From Pseudoips prasinana (taxonomy: Eukaryota; Arthropoda; Insecta; Lepidoptera; Nolidae), in NCBI GenBank assembly GCA_951640165.1, contig OX621252.1, forward strand, positions 5,984,501 through 6,048,500: a stretch of 64,000 nt of DNA, read 5' to 3'. The notes below the pieces were generated by a model. The model searched no databases and was not told the origin of the DNA. It worked only from the letters and a program-made list of their open reading frames with translations. Shown piece after piece: positions 20,538 to 31,916 of the stretch (position 1 is the stretch's first letter; every line of letters begins with the position of its first letter). Position numbers and translations under genes: made by a program.

Positions 20538-22963
20538 CATCATCATCATCATCATCATATCAGCCGAAAGACGTCCACTGCTGGACAAAGGCCTCCCCCA
20601 AAGATCTCCACAATTGCCGGTCTTGCGCTATTCGCATCCAGCTGTTTCCAGCGACCCGCACAAGATCATCGGTCCATCTTGTAGGGGGCCTGCCCACGCT
20701 GCGTCTTCCGGTTCGTGGTCGCCACTCAAGAACCTTTCTGCCCCAACGGCCATCGGTTCTACGAGCTATGTGCCCCGCCCACTGCCACTTCAGTTTTGCA
20801 ATTCTTCGGGCTATGTCGGTGACTTTGGTTCGCCTGCGGATTTCGACATTTCTGATACGATCCCGCAGGGAAACTCCGAGCATAGCCCTCTCCATTGCTC
20901 TTTGGGTGACCTTGAGCCTTCTAATAAGGCCCATAGTGAGCGACCACGTCTCTGTTCCGTATGTCATCACTGGCAACACACACTGGTCGAAGACTTTCGA
21001 CTTGAGACACTGCGGTATTTTGGACGAGAAGATGTTACGTAGCTTCCCGAACGCTGCCCAGTCGAGTTGGATTCTACGATTGACTTCCTTCTCGAAGTTG
21101 GACCTACCTAGTTGGATGGTCTGTCCTAGGTAAATATAGTTCTCTACAACTTCGAGTGCAGAGTCACCAACTTTCAATTGAGTGGGTGCAACATGGACGT
21201 TTGACATGATTTTCGTCTTATCCATGTTCATTTTCAGACCCACTTGTTGAGAGACTCTGCTGAGGTCATTGAGCATTGTACCGAGGTCTTCCATGGTCTC
21301 AGCCATGACTACTATATCATCGGCAAATCGAAGGTGAGTGATGTACTCGCCATTGACATTGATGCCAAAGCCTTTCCAGTCCAGAAGCTTGAAGACGTCT
21401 TCCAATGCAGCGGTGAACAGTTTCGGAGATATAACATCTCTCTGTCTCACGCCTCGCTGCAAGTGGATAGGTTTCGATATCTGGTCCTGGAGTTGCACTG
21501 ACATAGTGGCGTTTTCATACAAACACTTTATCACCTCGATATACCGGTAGTCAATTTGGCACCTTATGAGAGACCTCAGCACGGCCCATGTTTCGATAGA
21601 ATCGAAGGCTTTCTCATAGTCCACAAACGCTAAGCACAGTGGCTTGTTATACTCTTCGGTCTTCTGTATAACTTGCCGCAGCGTATGTATGTGGTCTATG
21701 GTGCTAAAGCCTTTTCGGAAACCGGCTTGTTTGGAAGTCGTCAAACCTGCGCGCGAGACGATTCGTAACGACCCTCGAAAACAACTTGTAAACATGGCTC
21801 AGCAGTGTGATGGGTCTATAATTCTTCAATAGGGTTTTGTCGCCCTTTTTGAAGAAGAGCACCACCACACTTCTGTGCCATGCTTGTGGCGTTTGACCAT
21901 CTAGTATGACGGAGTTAAATAACTTCTGAAGGGCCCGTAGGATTGGTGTACCACCCGCCTTCAGAAGCTCTGCTGTAACTCCATCATCACCAGGCGCTTT
22001 GTGGTTCTTGAGTTGTTTGAGAGCCATTCTAATCTCGTACAGGCTGACGTCCGGGATGTCTTCGGTGTAATGTCGGGTTAGTCGTGCTCTGGGATCTGAG
22101 GCATGACTTATGACAGGTGGCTGTGTTGTCGTATATAACTGTCCGTAGAACTTCTCGATCTCTCCCAGCAACTCAGGCTTAGACGTGACGATTCTACCAT
22201 CCTCAGTCTTCAGCTTCGTCAGTTGGCTCTGTCCAACAGACAGAGCTCTTGCGCACACTTTAGAGCCTTTGTTTCGCTCGATGGCCTCTTTAATACTACT
22301 TGTATTAAATTGCCGCGTGTCGCGAGTCAGAGACTTTGAGATCTGTCTGTTGAGCTGCCGATATCTGATAGCATCATCTGAGGATGTCAGAACCATTTTC
22401 CGTCTATCTTCCATAAGTTGCAGGGTAAAGTCAGAGATCTTTTTAGTTCTCTTTGTACGACGGGCCTTGAATACCTTAGACCCAGCCGTATGGACAGCTT
22501 CTACGAGCCTGTCATAGTATGAGTCCACTTCTTCGCAGTCTGCTAGGCATTCGAAACGGTTTTGCAGTTGGAGCTGAAATGGTTCGGGGTTTTGGACGTG
22601 GATAGGTAAAGGTCGGAGCGTAGACTTTATCAGTCGGGACCTCTGGAGTTTGACATTAAGGTTCAATGAGCCTCTGACCAGTCTGTGATCGCTCCCGGTT
22701 TTAACCGCATTGATCACGGAGACATCATTGAACATCTGTCGTCTCGTCGACAAGATAAAGTCTATCTCATTTTTAGTATTACCATCGGGGCTCACCCAGG
22801 TCCATTTGCGGTGATCCGGCTTCCTGAAGAAGGAATTCATCATAAAGAGTCCCTCCTTCTCCATGAAGTCGGCCAACATTTGGCCCCGGGGATTCCGGTC
22901 TCCAGTTCCAAATTGCCCCACTCTCAGCTCATTACCGAATCGTTTGCCTAACTTCGCGTTAAA
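20538..22963 (-). mobile_element. 5'-truncated RTE-type LINE with 11-bp target-site duplication
   Basis: The element is bounded by GGCTATCCGTT at 20527-20537 and 22964-22974. Its 3' end (left) is an ATG microsatellite (20538-20558), the tail type of RTE LINEs. The 5' end is cut inside the endonuclease domain, just at the FNAK of the conserved GDFNAK motif, a typical incomplete reverse-transcription product. An exact duplication and only one frameshift mark it as fairly young. Confidence 0.93.
20560..22963 (-). pseudogene. RTE LINE ORF: endonuclease C-half plus reverse transcriptase, one frameshift
   Basis: The product carries the C-terminal part of an APE-type endonuclease (WTWVSPDGNTKNEIDFIL; SDHRLV with the catalytic His). 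An RT domain follows with NYRPITLL, motif A AFVDYEKAFDSIE, motif B QRGVRQRDVISPKLF and motif C LRFADDIVVMAE, then a C-terminal tail GRWGRKVLEWRPRTGRRSVG. In databases the endonuclease is often mislabelled craniofacial development protein 2-like. The frame runs from 22963 to about 21735 and then shifts; the rest runs on to the stop at 20560-20562. The shift falls between DDFQTS and KQAGFRKG and looks like a small deletion. With no 5' half this copy cannot be autonomous. Confidence 0.9.
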
Positions 22964-22979
22964 GGCTATCCGTTACTAT

Positions 22980-23190
22980 AATGAAATATAGTAACGGGTA
23001 ACTCACGTGGTTAATTTTTATTATGTTGGATTCGGCCAACTGTTTCAACTTCACCGACTTCCTGGTGATCTTCAGGGCAAATGATGCGACCCATCCCCAG
23101 TGTGAGACGGGACACGACGTCGTGTGGATACTAAATTCATTATGTTAGCTCCTCACGTCAGTTTTAATAATAATAGTATTCAAAATACAA
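22980..23190. other. No gene seen; possible old repeat
   Basis: Contains CTTCCTGGTGATCTTCAGGG, which looks repeat-like, but there is no second copy in the window. Confidence 0.3.
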
Positions 23191-23194
23191 AATT

Positions 23195-23456
23195 AATATG
23201 TAGTGTTAATTCCGCTAATTGTCAGTTTAATCATGCTGGGATGCAATTTGCACAACATGCAAGAAGGACAATATAAAAAAGCAAATTACATGCGCCAGTA
23301 CGATACCCAACACGTGTTTCAGTCCTCCACGGACCATTCTCAAGGGCTGGTAACTCGTAGAGTGTCTCCTTCGAGCACTCGACAATTTATTGTCGATGAT
23401 TTGTTGTATTTTGATTGTTATGGAATTCCGCAAAGTAACGCCTGATTCCATTACTT
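23195..23456 (-). repeat. Dispersed repeat I (copy 2)
   Basis: Inverse of 10066-10425, sharing AACGCCTGATTCCATTAC and ACCCAACACGTGT. Short open frames inside it are not supported. Confidence 0.55.
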
Positions 23457-23849
23457 AATAATAGTATTTGTTACTATCCCTCTGTAGGGCAAGGGCCTCT
23501 TCCCACGAAGAGTGGAAATAGGCCATAATCCACCCCGCTGGTCTAGTACAAGTTGGCAGACTTCAAATGCCATCAAGAACATTCTAGAGAACTCTCAGGG
23601 CTGCAGGTTTCCTCATGATGTTTCCCTTCACCGTTTCAAATACGAGATAATTAATTTCTAATACGCACATGAACTCGAAAAGTTAGTGCTGCACGCCCTG
23701 CGTTTGAACTCGGGACTATATCGACACTAGGCTATATCGACTTTGAGACGTCGTCCAGCTAATACTATTGACGTAAAAGTCAGACTTATCTACGCAACAT
23801 AAGTGTATCCGTCACTAAATCTAAATCTCTTTATCATGGTGGACTTTCG

Positions 23850-23985
23850 CCATATCAGCCGAAAGACGTCAACTGCTGGACGAAGGCTTAAAGATCTCCA
23901 GAATTGCCTGTCTTGCGCTTCCAGTGACCCTTACAAGATCATCTGTCCACCTTATGTGGCCTGCCCCCGCTGAATTTTCGGGTCA
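23850..23985 (-). repeat. RTE LINE 3'-end fragment
   Basis: CATATCAGCCGAAAGACGTC and AAGATCTCCAGAATTGCC match 20556-20620, with internal deletions. Confidence 0.7.
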
Positions 23986-23989
23986 AAGA

Positions 23990-24779
23990 AAGAAATGTAT
24001 ACTTTTACTATCATTTGAGATACTCGTAATGACACAGCAAAACGATGACTATGATGCACCAATCAGCCAGTCCATATTTCCGCAGATGTACAATTAATTG
24101 CTCTAGGCGCGGAGCAGCTATGAATATTTACGATAGCAGCACTGTCGAACCCACTGCGAAGTATATTTGGAGATACGACGAGATTAACTTTACCTAGGAT
24201 TTCCACGGTAGTTTAACACCGTTGAAAGGCTACAATGACATTTTGGGATTACTTTGACACCTTACGATCAGGTGGGTTGTATACCTGTTTTCTGAATAGT
24301 TGATAGTACATACATACATACATCATCAGCCTGATACCGTCTAAATACCATACTGGCTCGTCAATTTGAGATTTTTCGAATATCCTTCGTCCAGCTAATT
24401 GTACCATAAATTAAGCTGGCGCGTTGCAAAATGTTATTTTGTATTAGACAAAATGTAACAACAGATTTTAATCATTTTAATTCGTATTATGCTTGATTAT
24501 CAAATATTAACTTATCGATACAAGTATATTGTGGAACTAGCTTAACATTAGTTCAAATACCGTAATATTTACACATGAGAACATCACTAGATGTTATGAA
24601 GATTAATTCCTTGTCTATTCTTCAAATCGACCAATGGCAACAGTACAGAATTACCGGGAAATATGAATGTTTTACAAAACATGTACTTATTTTACACATA
24701 CTCGTACAATAGTGAATAATGTATTAATAACTTTATATGATTAATATAAGTCTAACTGTCGTTTTAATAGAAGATTAAC
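23990..24779. other. No gene seen
   Basis: AT-rich; no exon or repeat partner recognised. Confidence 0.4.
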
Positions 24780-25068
24780 TATTGGAACGAAGTTCCTTAT
24801 CACGCTTTGTGAAAGGGGGCTAGACGGAAAAAATTCCTACGAAAAGTTGTCACGACACTTTTTGCAGCTGTGCGGCGTGCGCATGTTTCTCTGTCTGTCT
24901 CTCTCTCTCTCTTATAGAAAGCAAGCCAGATATTTTCATTTCTATTTCGCATTGAACAGGTGTGTGGTGTCGCGACGATTATTTTTGTTGAGTGTATACA
25001 AGTTTTTTGTAAATAATAAATAATAAGAAATAACTTCGTTCCATCCGGGTGTCCCTTGACACCTCTCA
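24780..25068. repeat. Dispersed repeat H (copy 2)
   Basis: Nearly identical to 2754-3018, with an additional ~22 bp (CCTACGAAAAGTTGTCACGA) and a shorter CT run. Inverted ends GGAACGAAGTT and AACTTCGTTCC are conserved. Confidence 0.7.
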
Positions 25069-25097
25069 AGTTTTTTATTTAAATAATCAGATTGACC

Positions 25098-25290
25098 GGA
25101 AGTGCCTTTATTGAGGACGCATCCAAAGGCTTCTAAAACGTTACTCTTTGGAGGGGTTTGCCGTAGTCCCCGTGCTTGGCATGAGAGTTGTCGACCGCAA
25201 TTAGGTGGTAGCAATAGTACACTTAGTTGGCGCTGCTGCCCAATTACCTGATGTATCCATCGTGTTAGTCGCCTTTTAAGATACCCACAG
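25098..25290 (+). repeat. Dispersed repeat J (copy 1)
   Basis: GGAGGGGTTTGCCGTAGTCC through TTAGTCGCCTTTTA resembles the core of the 373-bp tandem units at 48465-49764 and the copy at 51015-51410. Confidence 0.6.
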
Positions 25291-25519
25291 GCTTATAAGG
25301 TGGCCCTGTTATTATTTCTAGGTCTGAAACCACAAGGCCTACTAGGTTTTGTGTTTCCGACGCATGTGAATTTATATAAGGATGAATATAAATATTTGCA
25401 CATGGATAGAGGAAATGATTCATCTTCCGGTGTTTAGTTACTACATCGGTAGGAATTGACGAAGATGTTATTGTGTGTGTTTATTTTTTTATTTGATTTT
25501 ATTTGAATTGAGTTGATTT

Positions 25520-27008
25520 ATTTTGTTTCGTTTCGTTTCGTTTCGTTTCGTTTATTTTATTTTGTTTTGTTTTATTTTGTTTTGTTTTGTTTTGTTTTGT
25601 TTTGTTTTGTTTTGTTTTGCTTTGCTTTGCTTTGCTTTGCTTTGCTTTGCTTTGCTTTGCTTTGCTTTGCTTTGCTTTGCTTTGCTTTGCTTTGCTTTGC
25701 TTTGCTTTGCTTTGCTTTGCTTTGCTTTGCTTTGCTTTGCTTTGCTTTGCTTTGCTTTGCTTTGCTTTGCTTTGCTTTGCTTTGCTTTGCTTTGCTTTGC
25801 TTTGCTTTGCTTTGCTTTGCTTTGCTTTGCTTTGCTTTGCTTTGCTTTGCTTTGCTTTGCTTTGCTTTGCTTTGCTTTGCTTTGCTTTGCTTTGCTTTGC
25901 TTTGCTTTGCTTTGCTTTGCTTTGCTTTGCTTTGCTTTGCTTTGCTTTGCTTTGCTTTGCTTTGCTTTGCTATGCTTTGCTTTGCTTTGCTTTGCTTTGC
26001 TTTGCTTTGCTTTGCTTTGCTTTGCTTTGCTTTGCTTTGCTTTGCTTTGCTTTGCTTTGCTTTGCTTTGCTTTGCTTTGCTTTGCTTTGCTTTGCTTTGC
26101 TTTGCTTTGCTTTGCTTTGCTTTGCTTTGCTTTGCTTTGCTTTGCTTTGCTTTGCTTTGCTTTGCTTTGCTTTGCTTTGCTTTGTTTTGTTTTGTTTTGT
26201 TTTGTTTTGTTTTGTTTTGTTTTGTTTTGTTTTGTTTTGTTTTGTTTTGTTTTGTTTCATTTTATTTCATTCATTTCATTTTATTTTTTCATTTCATTTC
26301 ATTTCTCATATTCTTCATATTTTATTTTATTTTATTTTATTTTATTTTATTTTATTTTATTTAATTTAATTTAATTTTATTTAATTTTATTTTATTTTAT
26401 TTTATTTTATTTTATTTTATTTTATTTTATTTTATTTTATTTTATTTTATTTTATTTTATTTTATTTTATTTTATTTTATTTTATTTTATTTTATTTTAT
26501 TTTATTTTATTTTATTTTATTTTATTTTATTTTATTTTATTTTATTTTATTTTATTTTATTTTATTTTATTTTATTTTATTTTATTTTATTTTATTTTAT
26601 TTTATTTTATTTTATTTTATTTTATTTTATTTTATTTTATTTTATTTTATTTTATTTTATTTTATTTTATTTTATTTTATTTTATTTTATTTTATTTTAT
26701 TTTATTTTATTTTATTTTATTTTATTTTATTTTATTTTATTTTATTTTATTTTATTTTATTTTATTTTATTTTATTTTATTTTATTTTATTTTATTTTAT
26801 TTTATTTTATTTTATTTTATTTTATTTTATTTTATTTTATTTTATTTTATTTTATTTTATTTTATTTTATTTTATTTTATTTTATTTTATTTTATTTTAT
26901 TTTATTTTATTTTATTTTATTTTATTTTATTTTATTTTATTTTATTTTATTTTATTTTATTTTATTTTATTTTTATTTTTTTATTTTATTTTATTTTATT
27001 TTATTTTA
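25520..27008 (+). repeat. Giant pentanucleotide array with block-wise motif switches
   Basis: Successive homogeneous blocks on the plus strand: TTTCG (about 25524-25552), TTTTG (about 25560-25619), TTTGC (25620 to about 26184, roughly 113 units with one TATGC variant near 25971), TTTTG (to about 26253), mixed TTTCA-type (to about 26310), then TTTTA (to 27008, about 120 units plus variants). All three plus frames and one minus frame stay open because no unit forms a stop; this is not coding. It abuts the 3' tail of the LINE at 27009. Confidence 0.95.
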
Positions 27009-27325
27009 TAGAATAGAATAGAATAGAATAGAATAGAATACTCTTTATTGTACACCATAAAAATAAATACAACATGAGATATTACATAAACAAGTTGTAC
27101 AAAGGGCGGTCTTATCGCATAAAGCGATCTCTTCCAGACAACCTTAGGATGGATAGGAGCTGAACAATAACTTATAGCTAGCAGTAGGTGTGCAACAAGA
27201 GATATACCAAAATGATGGTATATCCATAAATAAAACTATTTTTAGTGAATTTACTGTTAAAATATGAAAAAGACAAAATTAAATAACCAAATAAGAAGAG
27301 AATAGATACTTAACTTAAGAAAACA

Positions 27326-30244
27326 TCAAAAATAGTGTTCTCTGACAAGCTTTTTGAAAGTTGCTATTGTCTGAGCACGTCTAATTACAATAGGCAAGGC
27401 ATTCCAAAGTCGGGCTGCCTGCACACTTAAAGAGTTTCCCATAAATATAGATTTGTGCTCTGGGATATGAAGTTTTACGTTTTCTGATGATCTTAAGGAT
27501 CGCAAATGCGTGTCACAAAGGAACTTGAAGCGTTCTTTTAAATATATGGGAGTAGCAGGGTTAAAGAGAATGTTATAAAGCAAGGACAGAATATGAGCAT
27601 TCCGGCGAAGGCGAATCGGCAACCACTTGAGCTTTGTACGAAATGAGGAGACATGATCATATTTGCGAAGGCCAAATATGAACCTTATACAAAAGTTTTG
27701 AAGTCGCTCAAGCTTATCGAGTTGCTCTTCAGTAAGATCAAGATAGCTGACATCGGCGTAGTCGAGGATCGGTAGGAGAAGCGATTGAGCAAGCGCGATT
27801 TTAGTGGTAATGGGGAGAAAATTGCGCAGACGCCTAAGAGAGCCTGCTGAAGCAAATAATCTTCGGCTAACTGCTTTCAGTTGTGGGCCCCAGGATAATG
27901 AACTATCTAATACAATCCCCAAATTCTTAACTGTGTCTTTAAATGGGATAATAGTACCTTCAAATGTAATTTGTGGAAGTTGGGACATATCTATCCTAGA
28001 CACCATTCGAGAGCTGCCGATGATGATGGCTTGTGTTTTTGATGGGTTAATTTTAAGACCAAAACTATGGCTCCATTCCCCTACACGAGATAAATCAGAG
28101 TTGACAACTCTGATGGTATCAGGCAGGTTTGCAAGCCGAGAATGAGAATATATTTGGAGATCGTCTGCATAAAGATGATAGGAGGAAGAAAGGTTATTTG
28201 AGATAGAATTAATAAAAATAGCAAAAAGCAATGGAGATAAAACGACACCCTGCGGCACACCGGCTACTGTATTGCACCACGAAGAGAAAGAGTCATCAAT
28301 ACGGACTCTTTGCCGGCGACCAAACAGGTAAGTGCGAAACCAATCAATCACTGTTGGAGATATGTTGAGAGAGCTAAGAATGCCAAGAAGAATGTCAAAA
28401 TCCACAGTATTGAATGCATTACTGAAGTCTAATAGGAGCAGAACTGTAAGATTTCCATTCTCCATGGCACTCCTAATGTCTTCCGTAATATTGACCAGGG
28501 CAGTGACAGTACTATGACTGGGACGAAAACCGGATTGCATTGGATTTAGGAGATTATTTTTGCAAACAAAGGAATGAAGCTGTCTATGGACCAGACGCTC
28601 AAGGACTTTGGAGAGGAACGGGAGGATGGATATAGGACGGTAATCAGCAAAAGCGGTGGGATTTTTGGTTTTTGGTACAGGAGTGATTTGAGCTTCCTTC
28701 CATGAGGAAGGAAAACATCCACTGGACAAGGAGCAATTAAAAATATGACATAAGACGTGAAGGATTTCGTCAAGGATAGGAATGATCATATTACGGCTGA
28801 CATTGTCACTACCGACTGCATTAGACGATATTGACAGAATGGTTTTCTTAACATCACAAGCAGTGAGTTGATTAAAAAGGAAAGGTGAGTGATCAGGAGT
28901 TGGAAGCGATGAAAGATGTGTCAAAGTGTTTGTTTTGGCTGTTCTGTTACATACAGCTGAAGATGAGAAATGAGCATTAAGGGCGTGAGTATCCAAAGTT
29001 TTAGGAAGTGTATCTTGGCACTTTCCAACCCCCAGTGATCTCAAAAATTTCCAGATTTTAGCTGGTTCACCGTTCTCAACGGATTTGTGGATATGTTGGC
29101 GTTGGGCAGTCCTACACATCTTGTTGCAGTGATTACGAATCTCGATATATTTTTCGCGGTTGATATCCGATCCTCTGCACTTAAATTTTTGTTTTGCCAC
29201 AGCTTTACGCGCCATGACCTTTCTGATACTGTCTGTCAACCACGGCGCTGGAAAGTGTTTTATTTTTATTGCTCGTATAGGGGCATGTATGTCATAGAGC
29301 TGAGTAATCTTCTCATTAAAAATGTTAACCTTGTTATCAATGGAGTTAGTCTTGAACAGTGAACTCCAATCAATACAACGAGCCGATTCTAATAGCTTTT
29401 CTACCTTCATACCACTAAAATTGCGCTGTAGAAGAAATTTCGACTTAGCTTTGGGAGGGCGAACTTCATAAGAAGTAAAAATTAGATCGTGGTATGAAAA
29501 CCCGTCAGCTGAACATTGGCCATGCTTAGCGACATGATCGTTAGAAGAAATGATAATAAGATCAAGTAATGATGGAACAGAGTTTGGAAAATGATGAGTG
29601 GCACTTAGTGGAAGACAGCAAAGATTAAGAGATTCAAAAACTGACAAAAGAGTAGAAGCGCGAGAGTCTTTTTTGAGGAGGCAGGTATTAAAATCACCCA
29701 TAAGAATAGTATGACTGTAAGAAGGGGTAAGATTAACAAGAAGTGTTTCTAGAGAGGAGAAGTAATTGATACGGAGGGAAGGGCAATAGTAAACACCAAG
29801 TAATAGCTTCGTGTGGTGTAGCTCAACCTCAATAAAAAGGTGTTCACCGGCGTTTGACAGAGGCGGCTGCGGTGACGTATTAACTATTTTAAAATTTATA
29901 TAATTACGCAGATATATTGCTACGCCACCACCAGCCCCAAGCACACGGTCATTTCGTATAAGGCTAAAGCCTGGTAAAGTGTACGAAGCAGAGGGAAGGC
30001 ATGGCTTTAACCAAGATTCAGATATTAAGATGGCATGGATATTCTTACAGTCAAAGTTTGCCAGCAAATCGGGATAATGTGCTGGAATGCTTTGGGCATT
30101 CATGTGGACAACATTGAAATTCTTAGGAACATCAGAAAAATGAGAGACAAGAGTCTCACCAAGAGATGGAATTGAAATAAAGCTAGCATCACTATCTGCT
30201 GAAAAAAAACTACCAGTATCGCTATCGTATTCACAGTCTAACAT
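27326..30244 (-). CDS. LINE ORF2: APE endonuclease and reverse transcriptase, intact (972 aa)
   Basis: The N-terminal endonuclease (about 40-255) shows VVHMNAQSIPAH, E76 in LISESWLK, D184 in LMGDFN and H252 in SYHDLIF. These are the expected metal-binding and catalytic positions of APE-type LINE endonucleases, which nick target DNA to prime reverse transcription. The RT domain (about 500-760) has YRPISILPFLSKVLERL, motif A with D606 (LLDFSNAFNTVD), motif B GVPQGVVLSPLLFAIF and motif C YADD at 692-695. A C-terminal region ends in the usual 'LWNALP..IR' segment (RLWNALPIVIRR). The ATG is at 30244. Length and motif order fit CR1/Jockey-group ORF2s; the exact clade is not certain. Confidence 0.9.
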   Translation of the reverse strand: MLDCEYDSDTGSFFSADSDASFISIPSLGETLVSHFSDVPKNFNVVHMNAQSIPAHYPDLLANFDCKNIHAILISESWLKPCLPSASYTLPGFSLIRNDRVLGAGGGVAIYLRNYINFKIVNTSPQPPLSNAGEHLFIEVELHHTKLLLGVYYCPSLRINYFSSLETLLVNLTPSYSHTILMGDFNTCLLKKDSRASTLLSVFESLNLCCLPLSATHHFPNSVPSLLDLIIISSNDHVAKHGQCSADGFSYHDLIFTSYEVRPPKAKSKFLLQRNFSGMKVEKLLESARCIDWSSLFKTNSIDNKVNIFNEKITQLYDIHAPIRAIKIKHFPAPWLTDSIRKVMARKAVAKQKFKCRGSDINREKYIEIRNHCNKMCRTAQRQHIHKSVENGEPAKIWKFLRSLGVGKCQDTLPKTLDTHALNAHFSSSAVCNRTAKTNTLTHLSSLPTPDHSPFLFNQLTACDVKKTILSISSNAVGSDNVSRNMIIPILDEILHVLCHIFNCSLSSGCFPSSWKEAQITPVPKTKNPTAFADYRPISILPFLSKVLERLVHRQLHSFVCKNNLLNPMQSGFRPSHSTVTALVNITEDIRSAMENGNLTVLLLLDFSNAFNTVDFDILLGILSSLNISPTVIDWFRTYLFGRRQRVRIDDSFSSWCNTVAGVPQGVVLSPLLFAIFINSISNNLSSSYHLYADDLQIYSHSRLANLPDTIRVVNSDLSRVGEWSHSFGLKINPSKTQAIIIGSSRMVSRIDMSQLPQITFEGTIIPFKDTVKNLGIVLDSSLSWGPQLKAVSRRLFASAGSLRRLRNFLPITTKIALAQSLLLPILDYADVSYLDLTEEQLDKLERLQNFCIRFIFGLRKYDHVSSFRTKLKWLPIRLRRNAHILSLLYNILFNPATPIYLKERFKFLCDTHLRSLRSSENVKLHIPEHKSIFMGNSLSVQAARLWNALPIVIRRAQTIATFKKLVREHYF

Positions 30245-31188
30245 AAATTAATATTTATTTAAAGTTCTAACAGTAAAAATATTATTTAATATAATATTTT
30301 CTCAAAAAGATCCACCTGCCAGTGTCTAGAAATAACAATAACAGGCAAATAACAAATGTTAAAATAAATATAGTCTCTATGGCAAATGAAAACAGCTAGT
30401 TACATAATCTTTGAGAAAAAAAAAAGGAGCAAATAACAAAAAAAAAAAATATTATTTGAGACAAAGAGGAGAGTAAAAATAAATATTTTATGTTTATTTT
30501 ATTTTACGCTGACAATAACAGTTTTAGGAAACGAACCAAAAATAAATTACGTTAAATGTCATCCAATAATCTACTATCAGCGCAAAATAAATAATTACTG
30601 TTTCCACTCACCCCGCAGCCCACTCCATGCGTTCATAGACAAAAAGTAAATGCAACAATAACGTAGTTTACAAGCATGGAACGTGCATCTAAATCTAAAA
30701 CTTAACTTTGACTTTACATTACACTGACAAATTACGTAAATTGACAACAAAGTACATAATTATTATTTAGTTTGATGAGGGTGCGTGAAGAGAATGAATG
30801 TTTAACAAGAAGATTTCACTTTTTAGCGGCCGTATTTCTTTTTGGCCTCTGCGCGATGGGTTTACCGACCTCTGGTTGCTTTGAAACGTCTATGCTCGAT
30901 GTCTTGGAAGCCTCTGCGATCTTATATACATCCTGTATTGTAGTGACACGGTGTCGTACGCTATCCTTATCAACTATGAAGACTTGGCCACCTTTAGAAA
31001 AACAGTTCGACAAGCCGAATGTCTCACGCCCTAATACAAACGCGGAGTGCCGAGTTTTTGTGAGAAACTCCGAAATAGTTACTCCCGTTCCTTTCAATTT
31101 AGTTTTGGAGAACCAGGCCTTATCTCGGAGTGCCGTAGCTTCAAATTTACATAGAATTGGCCGAGGTCTTGAGGATCCACTTTGACGA

Positions 31189-31226
31189 CCCATGCGATGG
31201 CACCTAAGGCGGTGCCATCGCATGGG
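31189..31226. repeat. Perfect 16-bp inverted repeat at a SINE junction
   Basis: CCCATGCGATGGCACC (31189-31204) and GGTGCCATCGCATGGG (31211-31226) flank TAAGGC. One arm is the native ORF1 codons for CHRMG; the other is an inverted copy made at the insertion junction. Confidence 0.9.
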
Positions 31227-31350
31227 TTGTTGTTTTCTAGAAACATGGCCGACTGATATGTTCACAGTTGCATGTAAATATCATATCATATTGATAATAC
31301 CTTCCAAATTATTAAATTTTAATCTCAAAAATGGGAAATCACAAATTTTA
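31227..31350 (-). mobile_element. 5'-truncated SINE X inside LINE ORF1
   Basis: Nearly identical to 32963-33084 (AGAAACATGGCCGACTGATA, AATGGGAAATCACAAATTTT). It lacks the tRNA-like head, as in 5'-truncated retroposons, and lies in the same sense as ORF1. Confidence 0.8.
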
Positions 31351-31916
31351 TCCTTGGCAGAAAAATCAGATATGTCAAGCTGAGTACGAACAACATTCGT
31401 CACCGCCTGAACTACGTCCTCCTCCTTGTCTTCGGTGATCCCATGCAGCAACAGAATCTTCCTTCGCCCTTTCATCTCAAGATTGTCAATATTGCGAGCC
31501 AGTATATCTACCTGTTTTTGCAAGATTTCGAGTGTTCTCAAGAACTGCTGTTTGAAAGCCCCAAAGTCAGCTGCTATTGTACCAACAGTAGCTGTATCCT
31601 TACTCGAGGATGTCTTTTGCAGCTGCTCTTCAACACTGGCACACTTTTTATAGAACTCCTCTCTCAAACTGGACACAGAATCTTGCACTGTAACTGCCAT
31701 TTCCAAGTCACAATGTATCTTATGTTGCAGTGGAAATTAAGTGGAATTGATTATTTAACTGGCAGGTGGGTCACTTTGATATTAATATTTTTTCATTGAA
31801 ATATTAAAATTAGTTAAATTAAAATATAATACAATATATCATTTAAATTAAAATATAATACAGAGCACAATTTTTGCTACTACTTGTCACAACTACCCAC
31901 AGCAGAAAAAAAAAAA

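Larger units (their letters stand above)
30816..31706 (-). pseudogene. LINE ORF1 (coiled coil, RRM-like), broken by a SINE insertion
   Basis: The N-terminal part (31706 to about 31351) has a heptad-rich coiled coil (QFLRTLEILQKQVDILARNI) and the start of an RRM-like domain (RRKILLLHGI). The C-terminal part (31226-30816) continues with CHRMGRQSG, RPRPILCKFEATALRDKAWF and TGVTISEFLTKTRHS, typical of L1-ORF1-like nucleic-acid-binding proteins of insect LINEs. About 125 bp of SINE X plus a fold-back duplicate separate the two halves, so this copy should not make a full ORF1p. Confidence 0.85.
27009..31916 (-). mobile_element. Nearly complete CR1-group LINE between two TTTTA arrays
   Basis: Minus-strand order: 5' UTR (about 31916-31707), ORF1 (31706-30816, interrupted), a ~570-bp spacer, ORF2 (30244-27326), and a 3' UTR ending TGGTGTACAATAAAGAGTA then TTCTA repeats (27009-27040). 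Both outer borders touch TTTTA arrays, so the LINE probably inserted into one array, or primed on it. The 5' border lies in an A/T run and is approximate. ORF2 has no stop or frameshift, so the copy is recent. Confidence 0.85.

Noticed and set aside
20510..22951. Plus-strand open frames of 60-207 codons
   Set aside because: Antisense to the RTE coding region; no independent motifs.
25513..26374. Long open frames of FALLC or FCFVL repeats (up to 283 codons, three frames)
   Set aside because: They are translations of TTTGC/TTTTG pentanucleotides, which cannot form stops in these frames. No start context, domain or codon signal.
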